Assembly: GCA_946894095.1 (NCBI GenBank)
Contig: OX335665.1
Location: forward strand, 4,598,001 to 4,662,000
From: Incurvaria masculella
Lineage: Eukaryota; Arthropoda; Insecta; Lepidoptera; Incurvariidae
Length of the DNA stretch: 64,000 nt
Direction: 5' to 3'
Shown here: positions 31,926-41,226 of the stretch, piece by piece
Numbering within the stretch: position 1 is the stretch's first letter
Layout of the letters: each line of letters starts with the position of its first letter
Notes under the pieces: generated by a model
Databases searched by the model: none
Told to the model about the DNA's origin: nothing
The model's input: the letters and a program-made list of their open reading frames with translations, nothing else
Made by a program: the position numbers and the translations under genes

Positions 31926-33412
31926 AGGACGGAAGTGGCGGATGAAAGACAGCAGTATAGCTGCAGCGTAGCCACTTTTAAATGACAATACACACTTTTA
32001 TTATAGCGGCAAGGACGGAAGTGGCGGATAAAAGACACCCTTATAGCTGCGGCGTAGCCACTTTTAAATGATAATACACACGCTTACAGTAGCGGCAAGG
32101 ACGGAAGTGGCGGATAAAAGATAACCGTATAGCTGCGGCGTAGCCACTTTTAAATGACAATACACACGCTTACAGTAGCGGCAAGGACGGAAGTGGCGGA
32201 TAAAAGATAACCGTATAGCTGCGGCGTAGCCACTTTTAAATGACAATACACACGCTTCAAGTAGCGGCAAGGACGGAAGTGGCGGATAAAAGTCAACCGT
32301 ATAGCTGCGGCGTAGCCACTTTTAAATGATAATACATACGCTTACAGTAGCGGCAAGGACGGAAGTGGCGGATGAAATACGACCGTATAGCTGCAGCGTA
32401 ACCACTTTAAGGCGGCCCAACCCGGCGGGCCTAACTCATTCGCGGGCACGGTACAAAACCCTGCTGTTGCGCTCTGGGACCTTCTCTGTTTCAAAGAATA
32501 AAACAGGCTCCGTGATGAGGAAGATGCAACATGTCCACAAAAAAGACAATGTGCATAGTGTATGATTTGGTAAGATTTACGAAAATTTTAATTTCAAAAC
32601 GACTTATAGCTAAAAGTAAACCACGACCGCTGTAGTCAAAAATCTAACAAAAACCAAATAGATCATAAATCTTGATTAAATAAGCTATGTCTGATGACTA
32701 ATCTTTTTACGATGTTCTTACTTTATCATTGCGTAATCCACCTCCAAAGTTATCGTATAAAACACGCGAAAAATTCGAACTTTCGGACCTTATAACTTAG
32801 AAACCAAACGCAATTTTACAATGCCAACGGTCATCAGACATCTAGTTCGATCAAATAAAACTATTTTGAGCAAAATTTTGGATCTCTTACAAGAAATATG
32901 GGCGTGATCTTCTTTCCCCTTTTGTATGGGGAGATGAGCGGGTTGGGCCACCTTAAAATGACAATACACACGCTTACAGGAGCAGCAAGGACGGAAGTGG
33001 CGGATAAAAGATAACCGTATAGCTGCGGCGTAGCCACTTTTAATGATAATACATACGCTTACAGTAGCGGCAAGGACGGAAGTGGCGGATGAAAGACACC
33101 CGTATAGCTGCGACGTAGCCACTTTTAAATTACAATACACACGCTCACAGTAGCGGCAAGGACGGAAGTGGCGGATAAAAGATAACCGTATAGCTGCGGC
33201 GTAGCCACTTTTAATGATAATACATACGCTTACAGTAGCGGCAAGGACGGAAGTGGCGGATGAAAGACAACCGTATAGCTGCGACGTAGCCACTTTTAAA
33301 TTACAATACACACGCTCACAGTAGCGGCAAGGACGGAAGGGGCGGATGAAAGACAACCGTATAGCTGCAGCGTAGCCACTTTTAAATGATAATACATACG
33401 CTTACAGTAGCG
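31920..33412. repeat. 86-bp tandem array interrupted by a MITE
   Basis: CAAGGACGGAAG recurs at 31924, 32010, 32096, 32182, 32268 and 32354 (86-bp steps). After the MITE it recurs at 32986, 33071, 33157, 33242 and 33328 (85 and 86 bp alternating). Right of the MITE the alternation makes a 171-bp dimer, which keeps one minus-strand frame open for 188 codons (32790-33356). That frame runs into the MITE and is not a gene. Units contain 'gcggcgtagccacttttaaatgacaatacacacgc'. Confidence 0.95.
32411..32952 (+). mobile_element. TTAA MITE family A inside the 86-bp array
   Basis: The element is 542 bp, flanked by TTAA at 32407-32410 and 32953-32956. The flanks are array text: CCACTTTAA at the left and TTAAAATGACAATAC at the right. 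Intact units read CCACTTTTAAATGACAATAC, an empty site differing by only one or two bases. This is strong internal evidence for a TTAA target duplication. Confidence 0.95.
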
Positions 33413-33423
33413 CCGTCGCGTCG

Positions 33424-33610
33424 TCCAGGGGGGTAATCCATGGTAAATCAACTCGCTGCGCCGGGTGCACAGGCAAGACGTTTTGTTGCGTTTCGTACCA
33501 TGCTAACTGGGCAATTTCAAGTCAACGTGACGACGTGTATTCATCGAAGTGAACTGTCGACTGACAGTTGTACGAAATGCAAGAAAAGGTCAGATTTAAT
33601 TAATCACTAG
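33424..33610. mobile_element. Foldback F7, diverged copy
   Basis: The arms contain GTTGCGTTTCGTACCATG at the left and TTGTACGAAATGCAAGAAAA at the right, then 'gtcagatttaattaatcact'. The same layout, better preserved, is at 52745-52983. Confidence 0.55.
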
Positions 33611-33624
33611 CAATCAATTTAAAT

Positions 33625-33830
33625 GTTTTTTATGCAACCTGACATGGATGACAAGACCACACAACTACCGTTATGATATTAGCCCAACACACCTAACTCC
33701 CAAAGGAATTAGGTGCCATGACAGGACCTTCTACATTGAACTAGCCAGATGGAAAACACAGACAATTTTTCATTGCAGCTTCGACCATATTTTCATCCAA
33801 TGCAATAGTACCAAACCGGGCGGGATTAAC
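33625..33830 (-). mobile_element. SINE, tRNA-headed family, 5'-truncated
   Basis: The tail TTTTTTATGCAACCTGACATG and 'accacacaactaccgttatgatattagccc' identify the tRNA-headed subfamily. The copy stops in the body at 'aaaccgggcgggatta', so the head is absent. Confidence 0.8.
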
Positions 33831-33834
33831 TCGA

Positions 33835-33950
33835 AGAAAAGTAAAACCACAGAATATCTAGTAAAAACTTGTATGGAGTTTGACGTTTTTACGGAAAACG
33901 CCAGTCGATCGTTTTGCCGCAAACGCCAATTTAGGTGAGAACTCAGAGTG
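33835..33950. mobile_element. Foldback F2, right half
   Basis: CCACAGAATATCTAGTAAAAA, then 'ggaaaacgccagtcgatcg' and 'acgccaatttaggtgagaactc', is the right half of F2, directly abutting the truncated SINE. Confidence 0.7.
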
Positions 33951-33959
33951 AGCACTCAG

Positions 33960-34165
33960 AAAGGGGTTTCCGTCCACCAGACATTTGCGTCGCACGCGAA
34001 CCGGCGAGGGCCCAATTCTAGCCCCACCTCCAGCGGGGCCGCGTGACGCAAACGAGATCTCACAATAATCACGCGGCGTGATCCGACGCGAACCGAACGC
34101 GCCAAAGTGCGGGCTCCATACGCGGACGGCGTCCGACGGATCCGTCACGTCCGTCATGCATCATA
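33960..34165. other. GC-rich island
   Basis: CpG-rich text ('cacgcggcgtgatccgacgcgaaccgaacgcgcc'). The minus-strand frame 33858-34157 overlaps F2 and is not accepted. No splice-flanked exon found. Confidence 0.35.
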
Positions 34166-34335
34166 GCGAGGCCTGTCAGCGTGCATTATAATCCTTATTT
34201 GTGCAACATTACCGCGTACAGTCAGCGCAATAAGTGAACTGAACGCTCGCAATGGGGAAAAGAGTTTTGAAAAGGAGCTTTTAAAAGTGACAACTTTTTC
34301 AGCACCGTTGTTATTTGAAAGTCTATGAAACGAAA

Positions 34336-34640
34336 AACAGGACAAGCGCGAGTCGGACTCACACACGAAGGGTTCCGTACCAACGTACAAGATTTAACAC
34401 AAAAAGTCACGTTTTTTGTATTTTGAATTTTTACTATTTCTTAATTTTACCTATTTGTTGTTATAGCGGCAAAATAAATATACATTCTGTGAAAATTTCA
34501 GCTGCCTAACTATTACGGTTCATGAGATACAGCCCTGTGACGGACGGACGGACGGACGGACGGACGGACGGACGGACGGACGGACAGCGGAGGCTTAACA
34601 TTAGGGTTCCGTTTTCACCCTTCGGGTACGGAACCCTAAA
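34336..34640 (+). repeat. GGTTCC repeat (family G) with (GGAC) run
   Basis: Near full length: GACAAGCGCGAGTCGGACTC, AAGGGTTCCGTACCAACG, 'tatttgttgttatagcggc', a GGAC run (34542-34584) and the end hairpin to GGAACCCTAAAAAGG. Confidence 0.88.
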
Positions 34641-35087
34641 AAGGACACTCTTAGTTTTCGGATAGTCTACGTGTCCTTGAGGGTTTTTTTCGTGAGTGTT
34701 GTAGTCGCCGTGAAGACACCACAACGGGGAACGGCCAGCCAACACCTTCGCTACGTGAGGTCTCGTGAGCTCATTTTCCTCTCCCATGGGCATATGGGCC
34801 CACGACCTAGAACTACACCGCAACAACTTCGGCGGGGTGAGTACGCCTCCTAAACACATATTATTCAAATGAACTTTTTCGTTTCTCTTCGAGTGTACCC
34901 GCGCCCGCCGCGTCTCCATATCGGGAGCGATTTGGAAACGATAGCTCAGGTTTGGTTTGATTATGATTTGTCCCGCTGCGAGCCAACATCGCCTGCGGCA
35001 ACAGCCGGCTCTTCGCGTGCATTAATCTATTCTAATACCATCGCCGCCAGAGTCGAGAAGTCACGGTCCCATGGTTTTTTTTTTGCC
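34641..35087. other. Unassigned stretch
   Basis: Mixed composition. The frames 34671-34853 (plus) and 34506-34919 (minus) have no recognisable motif, and the latter reads through the GGAC run, so neither is accepted. Confidence 0.35.
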
Positions 35088-35310
35088 GTTTTTTGGGGTT
35101 ACGTACCCAAAGGGTGCCAATGGTACCTTATTACTCCGAACTACGAACTACGTCCGTCCGTCCGTCCGTCTGTCACAGGGCTGTATCTCATGAACCGTAA
35201 TAGGTGGGAAGCTAACATTTTCACAGAGAGTGTATTTATTTTGCCGCTTTGTTGTTACAAATAGGTAAAGTAAAAAAAATACAAATATGGTTGTGTGAAA
35301 TCTTGTCATA
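35088..35310 (-). repeat. GGTTCC repeat (family G)
   Basis: Minus orientation: GTACCCAAAGGGTGCCAATGG, a GTCC run (35153-35169), 'cacagggctgtatctcatgaaccgtaataggt', and the distal part decayed after 'aaataggtaaag'. Confidence 0.8.
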
Positions 35311-35339
35311 CAGTCCCATAATAGCACTATAACGGTGGA

Positions 35340-35615
35340 AAGATTTTCGACTCTTTCTGAGTTAGGTCCCCATCCGAAGGCACGTCAACGAAGAAGCTTC
35401 GCTTCGATAATCTCCGCGTTCTGTCTGCAACTCTAAAGACGAACTAATCACCGCGCTGCCTCGGGTCGTGATCTCGCGGACCTCGTCCGTTCAGAACCCA
35501 CGGTTTATGTATGCGACCGTCCAGTCGGAGACGTGCGGGATTCCGGCGATAACGCAGTCGGCGGCGTGCGAGAAAGAACGTTCGGGGCGCCTTGTACGGG
35601 GGCAATTAGCGCCTA
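35340..35615. other. GC-richer unassigned stretch
   Basis: Open in the plus strand at 35468-35653, but the frame ends inside the next repeat and shows no domain. No other signal seen. Confidence 0.35.
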
Positions 35616-35620
35616 AGACA

Positions 35621-36546
35621 TGGTCTGAGATAAATAGTCGTAACAGAAACTAAGGCTGAGATAAATAGTCGTAACCGAAACGAAGGCTGAAACAGTCGTA
35701 ACAGAAACTAAGGCTGAGATAAATAGTCGTAACCGAAACGAAGGCTGAAACAGTCGTAACAGAAACTAAGGCTGAGATAAATAGTCGTAACCGAAACGAA
35801 GGCTGAAACAGTCGTAACAGAAACTAAGGCTGAGATAAATAGTCGTAACCGAAACGAAGGCTGAAACAGTCGTAACAGAAACTAAGGCTGAGATAAATAG
35901 TCGTAACCGAAACGAAGGCTGAAACAGTCGTAACTGAAACTAAGGCTGAGATAAATAGTCGTAACCGAAACGAAGGCTGAAATAGTCGTAACTGAAACTA
36001 AGGCTGAGATAAATAGTCGTAACCGAAACGAAGGCTGAAATAGTCGTAACTGAAACTAAGGCTGAGATAAATAGTCGTACCGGAAACTAATGCGACGAAA
36101 AGTAGTACTTTGTGACGTCAATTGGCATTACTTTGAGATTTCGTCCATACAAAACGTGTCAAAGTGACGTCACAAAGTACTACTTTGCGTTAGCATTCGT
36201 TTCGGTGACGACTATTTATATCAGCCTTAGTTTCGCTAATTTATGTTACGACTATTTATCAGCCTTTGACACATTTTGTATGGACGAAATCTCAAAGCAA
36301 TGCCAATTGACGTCACAAAGTACTACTTTTCGTTAGTCTTAGGCTGAGATAAATAGTCGTATCAAAAACTAAGACTAACGGAAAGTAGTACTTTGTGACG
36401 TCACTTTGACACATTTTGTATGGAGGAAGTCTTCAAAGTAATGCAAAGTGACGTCACAAAGTAGTACTTTTCGTTAGTCTTAGTTTCTGTTACGACTATT
36501 TATCTCAGCCTTAGTTTCTGTTACGACTATTTATCTCAGTCTAAGT
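35621..36546. mobile_element. Foldback F1 cluster with amplified arm
   Basis: The left part is a tandem array of F1 arm sequence (annotated separately). It is followed by one complete hairpin (about 36081-36225), a second partial (36226-36345) and a third (36346-36520), each with GTAGTACTTTGTGACGTCA and its inverse. A repeated right arm ends the cluster (CGACTATTTATCTCAGTCTAA). This is the largest accumulation of F1 sequence in the window. Confidence 0.88.
35654..36080. repeat. 58-bp array made of F1 arm sequence
   Basis: GGCTGAGATAAATAGTCG starts at 35654, 35712, 35770, 35828, 35886, 35944, 36002 and 36060, exact 58-bp steps. Each unit is two related pieces: a 31-bp 'ggctgagataaatagtcgtaaccgaaacgaa' and a 27-bp 'ggctgaaacagtcgtaacagaaactaa' lacking the 'gataaat' text. 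The unit is plainly the outer arm of MITE F1. Confidence 0.95.
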
Positions 36547-36692
36547 GGACGTTGAAAAACAAAACAAGGGAGTTTCTTGCCAGTTCTTCACCGTGTTTTG
36601 TTTTGTTGAACTAGCCGATGTTAAAATATGACAATGCGAGTGCAGTGTACTCTCTATTGATATGATGAATAAACAATACAATACAATAACGC
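36545..36692 (+). repeat. Possible LINE 3' tail ending in (AATAC)n
   Basis: The segment 'gggagtttcttgccagttcttcac', then 'ctattgatatgatgaataaac' and an AATAC pentamer run (36672-36690), looks like the 3' end of a non-LTR retrotransposon. Similar tails occur near 8585 and 30335. Class not proven. Confidence 0.4.
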
Positions 36693-36859
36693 GAATCGAT
36701 CCCTACGAGAATTCGGCGTCTACGCTCATAATAACGTGCACAGCGATACCGGAATCAAATGTCATGCCTATCTACGATTTTTTTTAACTTCGAAGCGGTC
36801 ATTGAAAATCGCTGCATACTGTAGTGTATGTACACTTATACATATGAATCGGTTCTGTC

Positions 36860-36960
36860 GTCTCGAGCAGCGCACACGCGGGCGGGGGGGGGGCGGGGAG
36901 GCATTGGACAACCGACCGCAGCGGGGTGAAGACGTGTGCGCGTGCGTGCGAGCCGATATT
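36860..36960. other. GC-rich patch with G-run
   Basis: Very GC-rich with GGGCGGGGGGGGGGCGGGG. Opposing frames here are composition-driven. No exon is supported. Confidence 0.35.
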
Positions 36961-37067
36961 ATATATATACTTATACAAATTATACAAACAAAGTACAGAT
37001 AAGACAAATGTGAACACTACACATACCCTTTTTGTTTTTCGCCATCAGATTATTCGATAGACATAAA

Positions 37068-37205
37068 TCACCTGAGAGTTACGTCTGTACGTTTGTATTT
37101 TTTTGATAACTTAACTTGTATTCATGATACGCCTTTGTGTATTTGCACACACATTTTTACATGCCTATATCACAGATATAAGTCAATGTATAAAAAAAAA
37201 TCAAA
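37068..37205 (+). repeat. Repeat D copy
   Basis: CACCTGAGAGTTACGTCTGTACG, 'ttttttgataacttaacttgtattcatgatacgcctttg' and 'tttttacatgcctatatcac' match the core of family D. Confidence 0.6.
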
Positions 37206-37309
37206 AACTTAATTGCTTCATTTAATGTGCAAACTTACAGAAAATATTTCCTAAATATACTTGAGTAATCAGGCAAGAGCCATTGCTTAGATGCGCAACG
37301 CATTCGAAA

Positions 37310-37495
37310 CAATAAAATGGCCGCCGGCAAACTTTCAAACTGTCGTTCCAGACGCCGCGCCGGGATTACGTGGAGGCGGGAGACCGCAGCCGAGAGCGCT
37401 CGGTCAGCCGCGACTGTAGCGGTGACCGCGCGGTCGACCGCTACCCGCTGCGGAGACAGACACTCACAGCGCGGTGGCGATGTTCGCAACTAAAT
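37310..37495 (+). other. GC-rich island with a 58-codon open frame
   Basis: An ATG at 37317 in a favourable context (AAAATGGCC) opens a 58-codon frame ending TAA at 37491-37493. It is rich in Arg, Ala and Thr, and the minus strand is also open, so composition may be the whole explanation. No domain is recognised. It could be a first exon or 5' leader of a gene outside the window, but that is speculation. Confidence 0.2.
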
Positions 37496-37499
37496 GGAA

Positions 37500-38039
37500 G
37501 TATTTGTAATATAAAATCATTTTGAAAAACATTTCATCGACTGCAATCGCTAAGATGAGTTATAATATTCTTTCATACAATTTATGAAAGAATTAACAAC
37601 AGATTTGAATAATTATTCAAAATGTTTGACAATTTCGGGAGATATCGCGAAACATACATGCAAACAAAATACATAGGAGAGTGACATGTGTGTATTTATG
37701 ACCGTAAAGCAATGACACATTAATTAAAGGAAGATCCCTGTAAAAAGAACTACTTTACGAATATGCTGAAGGCTGGACCCGAACCAGCAAAACATACCAT
37801 TCGCGGTTATTTGTTTTATGTTAAGCGCGGCATATAGGGTACTTATTATAGGTATGTATGTATGTATAGGTAGTTATGTATATATATATATATACATATA
37901 GGGTTATTATTTTTGGAATGTCGACTGAAAATTTGTGCATTTTTTGTGCACTCCACGCAAAGTTATGATCGCCAATGGACAGATTAATTGGTTTATAGAT
38001 TTAGTTTTAATCGAAGAATCTCACATTTCCCAGTGAATC
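37500..38039. other. AT-rich stretch with short microsatellites
   Basis: Contains TATG and TA runs (37853-37900). Around 37610-37680 the text resembles repeat E flanks ('tttcgggagatatcgcgaaacatacatgc'). No gene seen. Confidence 0.4.
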
Positions 38040-38240
38040 TTATTGGAATTCCCTCTCACGACCGGACCGCCAGGAAGAGATCGCCTCCGCCCGCGAACGC
38101 GCGCGTCGCCCCGGCGAGCGCGATCGCGCGCCGGTTCCCACGCGGCGCGTCCATATACGGCGCGCATCGCGGTCGAGGCCGCGCGAACAATCCGCATTCG
38201 ATGCTAATGTGGACGCGCCGCGGTGCGAGCGGACGCTTGC
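38040..38240. other. GC-rich island
   Basis: Strongly CpG-rich (GCGCGCGTCGCCCCGGCGAG and similar), open in three overlapping frames on the two strands. It ends at the TTAA where foldback F3 is inserted. No domain is visible in any frame. Confidence 0.35.
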
Positions 38241-38249
38241 CATTTTTAA

Positions 38250-38987
38250 GAACGGCCCGTAAGCTATGCTTCCCATACAAACGTAGTTTACTAATCATTT
38301 AGTAACCGCTATTCCAAATAAATTGATATTTAATATCTAATATCAGGTAACAAATTTCTGTGTTTTCGGTAAATGTATTCTGGGTCAAACCACAGAGAAA
38401 ACAAAATGTGTATAAAGATTTTCTTTTTGCTTTATTTTCATTCGGTTTGGATTTTTCAAAAAAACAAAAGCGTGCAGACACATATATTTATTACCTGATA
38501 TTAGATATTAAATTTTTTTTTATTTTTTTTATGTGACTGGACATGGATGGCTAATACCACAAGTTCTGTCATGGTATTAGCCCAACACACCACATGGGAA
38601 CTAGGTGCCATGCCAGGACCTTCCTTATATTGCACGGCTACATTGAACTGGATGGAAAACACGGACAATTTTTCATTGCCGCTTCGACCATCGTTCATCC
38701 AATGCGATGGTACCAACCCGGGCGGGATAAACCCTACCACCTAGTAAGTAAGGAAGGGGACCTACAGCTTAACGTGGAATCCGAACCACGGCCAGCCTCT
38801 CTCAACGGTCGAATGGTCACCCATCCAAGACCAGACCGGACCCAGCGTTGCTTAACTTCGGAGAGCGATCGCCGAAGTGTCGCGCCACTGGGCCACCGAG
38901 GCTGACAATATCAATTTAATTGGAATAGCGGTTTCCAAATGATTAGTAGACTACGTTTGTATGGGGGACATAGCTTACGGGCCGTTC
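38250..38987. mobile_element. TTAA foldback F3, split by a SINE
   Basis: TTAA at 38246-38249 and 38988-38991. The left part runs 38250-38512 and the right part 38907-38987, together the F3 layout (GAACGGCCCGTAAGCTATGC and its inverse). A complete minus-strand 5S-headed SINE sits between 'gatattaaat' and 'aatatcaattta', text that is continuous in the uninterrupted F3 plan. Confidence 0.9.
38513..38906 (-). mobile_element. SINE, 5S-headed family, full length, nested in F3
   Basis: The minus strand reads GTCAGCCTCGGTGGCCCAGTG (tRNA-type A box), then 5S-like boxes (GAAGTTAAGCAACG and CTTGGATGGGTGACC), GAGAGAGGCTGGCC, the body and an A/T-rich tail. Nearly identical to the 60281, 58823 and 11147 copies. 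The target duplication looks very short (possibly AAT). Confidence 0.92.
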
Positions 38988-38991
38988 TTAA

Positions 38992-39350
38992 GGATGTTCC
39001 GACCCATACAATGTTTTTTTACACAGAACGCAAAAAGTATTGCACTTTAAGGCACGAATTCGTCAAAAATATTAAATATGGCCATAGTAGTTGCAGCGAA
39101 AACATATTCACGATTTCAGGTTTAATGGTTTCGTTGTAATTGCCGATTAGAAGTTTTACACCGTTAGATGGCGCTGTTAAATAAATATCGTATTTAAATA
39201 AATTGTAACAAAACCAATAATCCTGAAATTGTAAAATTGTTATCGCTGCAAGTAATATGACCATATTAAACTTTTTTTATTAATTCGTGGCTTAAAGTAC
39301 AATACTTTTTGCGTTATGTGTGCAAACAACTTTATATGGGTCGGAACAGC
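38992..39350. mobile_element. TTAA foldback F4 abutting F3
   Basis: Begins at the same TTAA (38988-38991) that ends F3, with GGATGTTCCGACCCATACAA, and ends GGTCGGAACAGCC before TTAG (a mutated TTAA). Same internal plan as the 31242 copy, including TTAGATGGCGCTGTTAAAT. Confidence 0.88.
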
Positions 39351-39351
39351 C

Positions 39352-39578
39352 TTAGGGTTCCGTACCCAAAGGGTGCCAACGAAACCCTACTACTAAGCCT
39401 CCGCTGTCCGTCCGTCCGTCTGTCACAGGGCTGTATCTCATTAACCGTAATAGGTAGGGAGCTGAAATTTTCAGAGAGTGTGTATTTATTGTGCCGCTAA
39501 AACAACAAATAGGTAAAACTAAAAAATTAAATGTTTTGTATTAAATCTTGTTTGCGAGTCCGACTGGCACTTGGCCAG
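39352..39578 (-). repeat. GGTTCC repeat (family G)
   Basis: Starts directly at F4's end with AGGGTTCCGTACCCAAAGGG, contains a short GTCC run and 'cacagggctgtatctcat', and ends with GCGAGTCCGACTGGC and CTTGGCCAGTTTTTT. Confidence 0.85.
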
Positions 39579-39699
39579 TTTTTTCATTAAATCGGATCAG
39601 CATTACCATAGATGAAATAGAAGGTATAGATTTATAACATCATACCAGTGTTGATTAGGGATAATCAAAATCCACAGATGACGTTGCAATTTGCATTAA

Positions 39700-39930
39700 T
39701 CCTACTAATATTATAAAGGGCAAAGTTTGTAATAATGGATGGATGGATGGATGGATGGATGTTTGTAACTCTTTCGCGTAAAAACTACTGAATGGATTTT
39801 AATGAAACTTGACAATAATATAGCTTATACATCAGAATAACACATAGGCTACAATTCAGAACGATATTGTGCCCATGGGCTTTCGAAATTTCACGAAAAC
39901 GATGCCGGTAGTCAGGTGCTACTTCACACC
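39700..39930 (+). mobile_element. Helitron 5' portion
   Basis: A flanking A then TCCTACTAATATTATAAAGG, a GGAT run (39736-39760), 'aaaactactgaatggattttaatg' and 'acacataggctacaattcag'. It matches the 5' half of the element at 41227-41726. The 3' hairpin end is not found and the sequence grades into a GC-rich patch. Confidence 0.75.
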
Positions 39931-40492
39931 AGCCAGCGGTGGGAGCGGCGACGGGGGCGGGGCGGATGGTCGGACGCACGGCGGGTGAGGGGGGGGGGGG
40001 AAGGAAGAAGTCGCTCATGGCTGAGTGCGCTACCTGAACACGGGCAGACACGTGAGGGCAGACGTCATTGACAGTTGTGTCCGTTTGGCGAATTTTCAAG
40101 GCACCAGCGATTTGTTAAAAACACATTATACTTAAGCGTACGCCGTCCACCCGTGGGAAAAAAATATTGCCCCAACACATTGACACAACGTGCTCACTCA
40201 CACAAATGTAAGACATTTACACGGCGCACATTGGATCACGATGCACGGTGGACTTGGACTATGTATTTTTTTAAATATAATAAAATTATTACGTATTATT
40301 TCATTGATATAATCCCACATGTTTGTGATTATTACAAGTGAGCCTGGATATAAACCGTGTTCTTTGTAAAATCATACTACCATGTCTATCTGAATCATAG
40401 AATCCTAACGGGTTATTAGAGTGATTGTGAAGTTTTTTTAAAAGACACAATAGCGCATTGAAATATGTATTTCATAGCAAAAATGTGTGCAC
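39931..40492. other. Unassigned stretch, GC-rich at left
   Basis: A G-run (39989-40001) and CpG-rich text to about 40030, then AT-rich. The frames 39785-40099 and 40075-40341 show no domain. Confidence 0.4.
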
Positions 40493-40888
40493 TTTTTTTT
40501 ATGCGACCTGACATGGATGGCTAATGTCACACAACTACCGTTATGAATACACCACATTCCCGAAGGAATTAGGTGCATTTCCAGGACGTTCCCTTTGTGA
40601 GCAGCGCTACATTGAACTGGATGGAAAACACGGACAATTTTTCATTGCCGCTTCGACCATAATTTCATCCATCGCGATGGTAACAACCCGGGCGGGCTTA
40701 AACCCAACCACCTAGTAGGGGAAGGGGACCTACAGTTTTACATGGATTCCGAACGAAGGAGCAGCTCGCATTCGTGACGAAATGCACTTATCGAACTCGG
40801 AAAGACAAAGACAGTGGTGCATGTCGAAATTAAACCCAGGCCTCTGGTACGCTAGGGCAGTTTCCGCGCCACAAGGCTACGAGCCGCT
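40493..40888 (-). mobile_element. SINE, tRNA-headed, full length
   Basis: The T-run tail then TATGCGACCTGACATGGATG, the body, a tRNA-like head with A box (GGCTCGTAGCCTTGTGGCG) and a slightly decayed B box. A short gap is present just after 'catgtcg'. Diagnostic CTCATAAAGGG-type text in the body is altered to CTCACAAAGGG. Confidence 0.88.
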
Positions 40889-41226
40889 AAAAGATTGAAA
40901 AGATTTTTAAACGAGGAGAAAGCGAGTGGTTTGATTTCAGAAAATATGTTGCAGAGCTCGGTCTCGTGCGTTTTTACGGCAGTAAAGTACATTGCCGACC
41001 GGCGCCGGCCGCCTTTAGTTCGTGATATTTTATGGCACGCAGCTGGCCTATTCTTTTGAAATATGTTACAAATTCACATTTGTGTTATCTATGCAAACAC
41101 CTTGGCATTTTCAATACATCTAAAATAAACTACGTACATAACTTACGAATTAACTCCTTACGTTTATGTTTTTATTCCTAGTCCGATCAAGTGGGTCGGT
41201 GATAGTTCAATCAAAAATATGTAATA
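40889..41226. other. Unassigned stretch
   Basis: Mixed, no gene or terminal repeats seen. A short GC patch is present at 40990-41025. Confidence 0.4.

Noticed and set aside
32790..33356. 188-codon minus-strand open frame
   Set aside because: It runs from MITE A into the 86-bp array and is kept open by the 171-bp (57-codon) dimer. Its sequence simply repeats, and no domain is present.
31920..33412. CRISPR array
   Set aside because: Eukaryotic context. The 86-bp units are repeated whole, with no unique spacers and no cas genes.
36860..36960. CpG promoter of a nearby gene
   Set aside because: GC-rich with a G-run but no start site motif, exon or splice donor. Left as an unassigned island.
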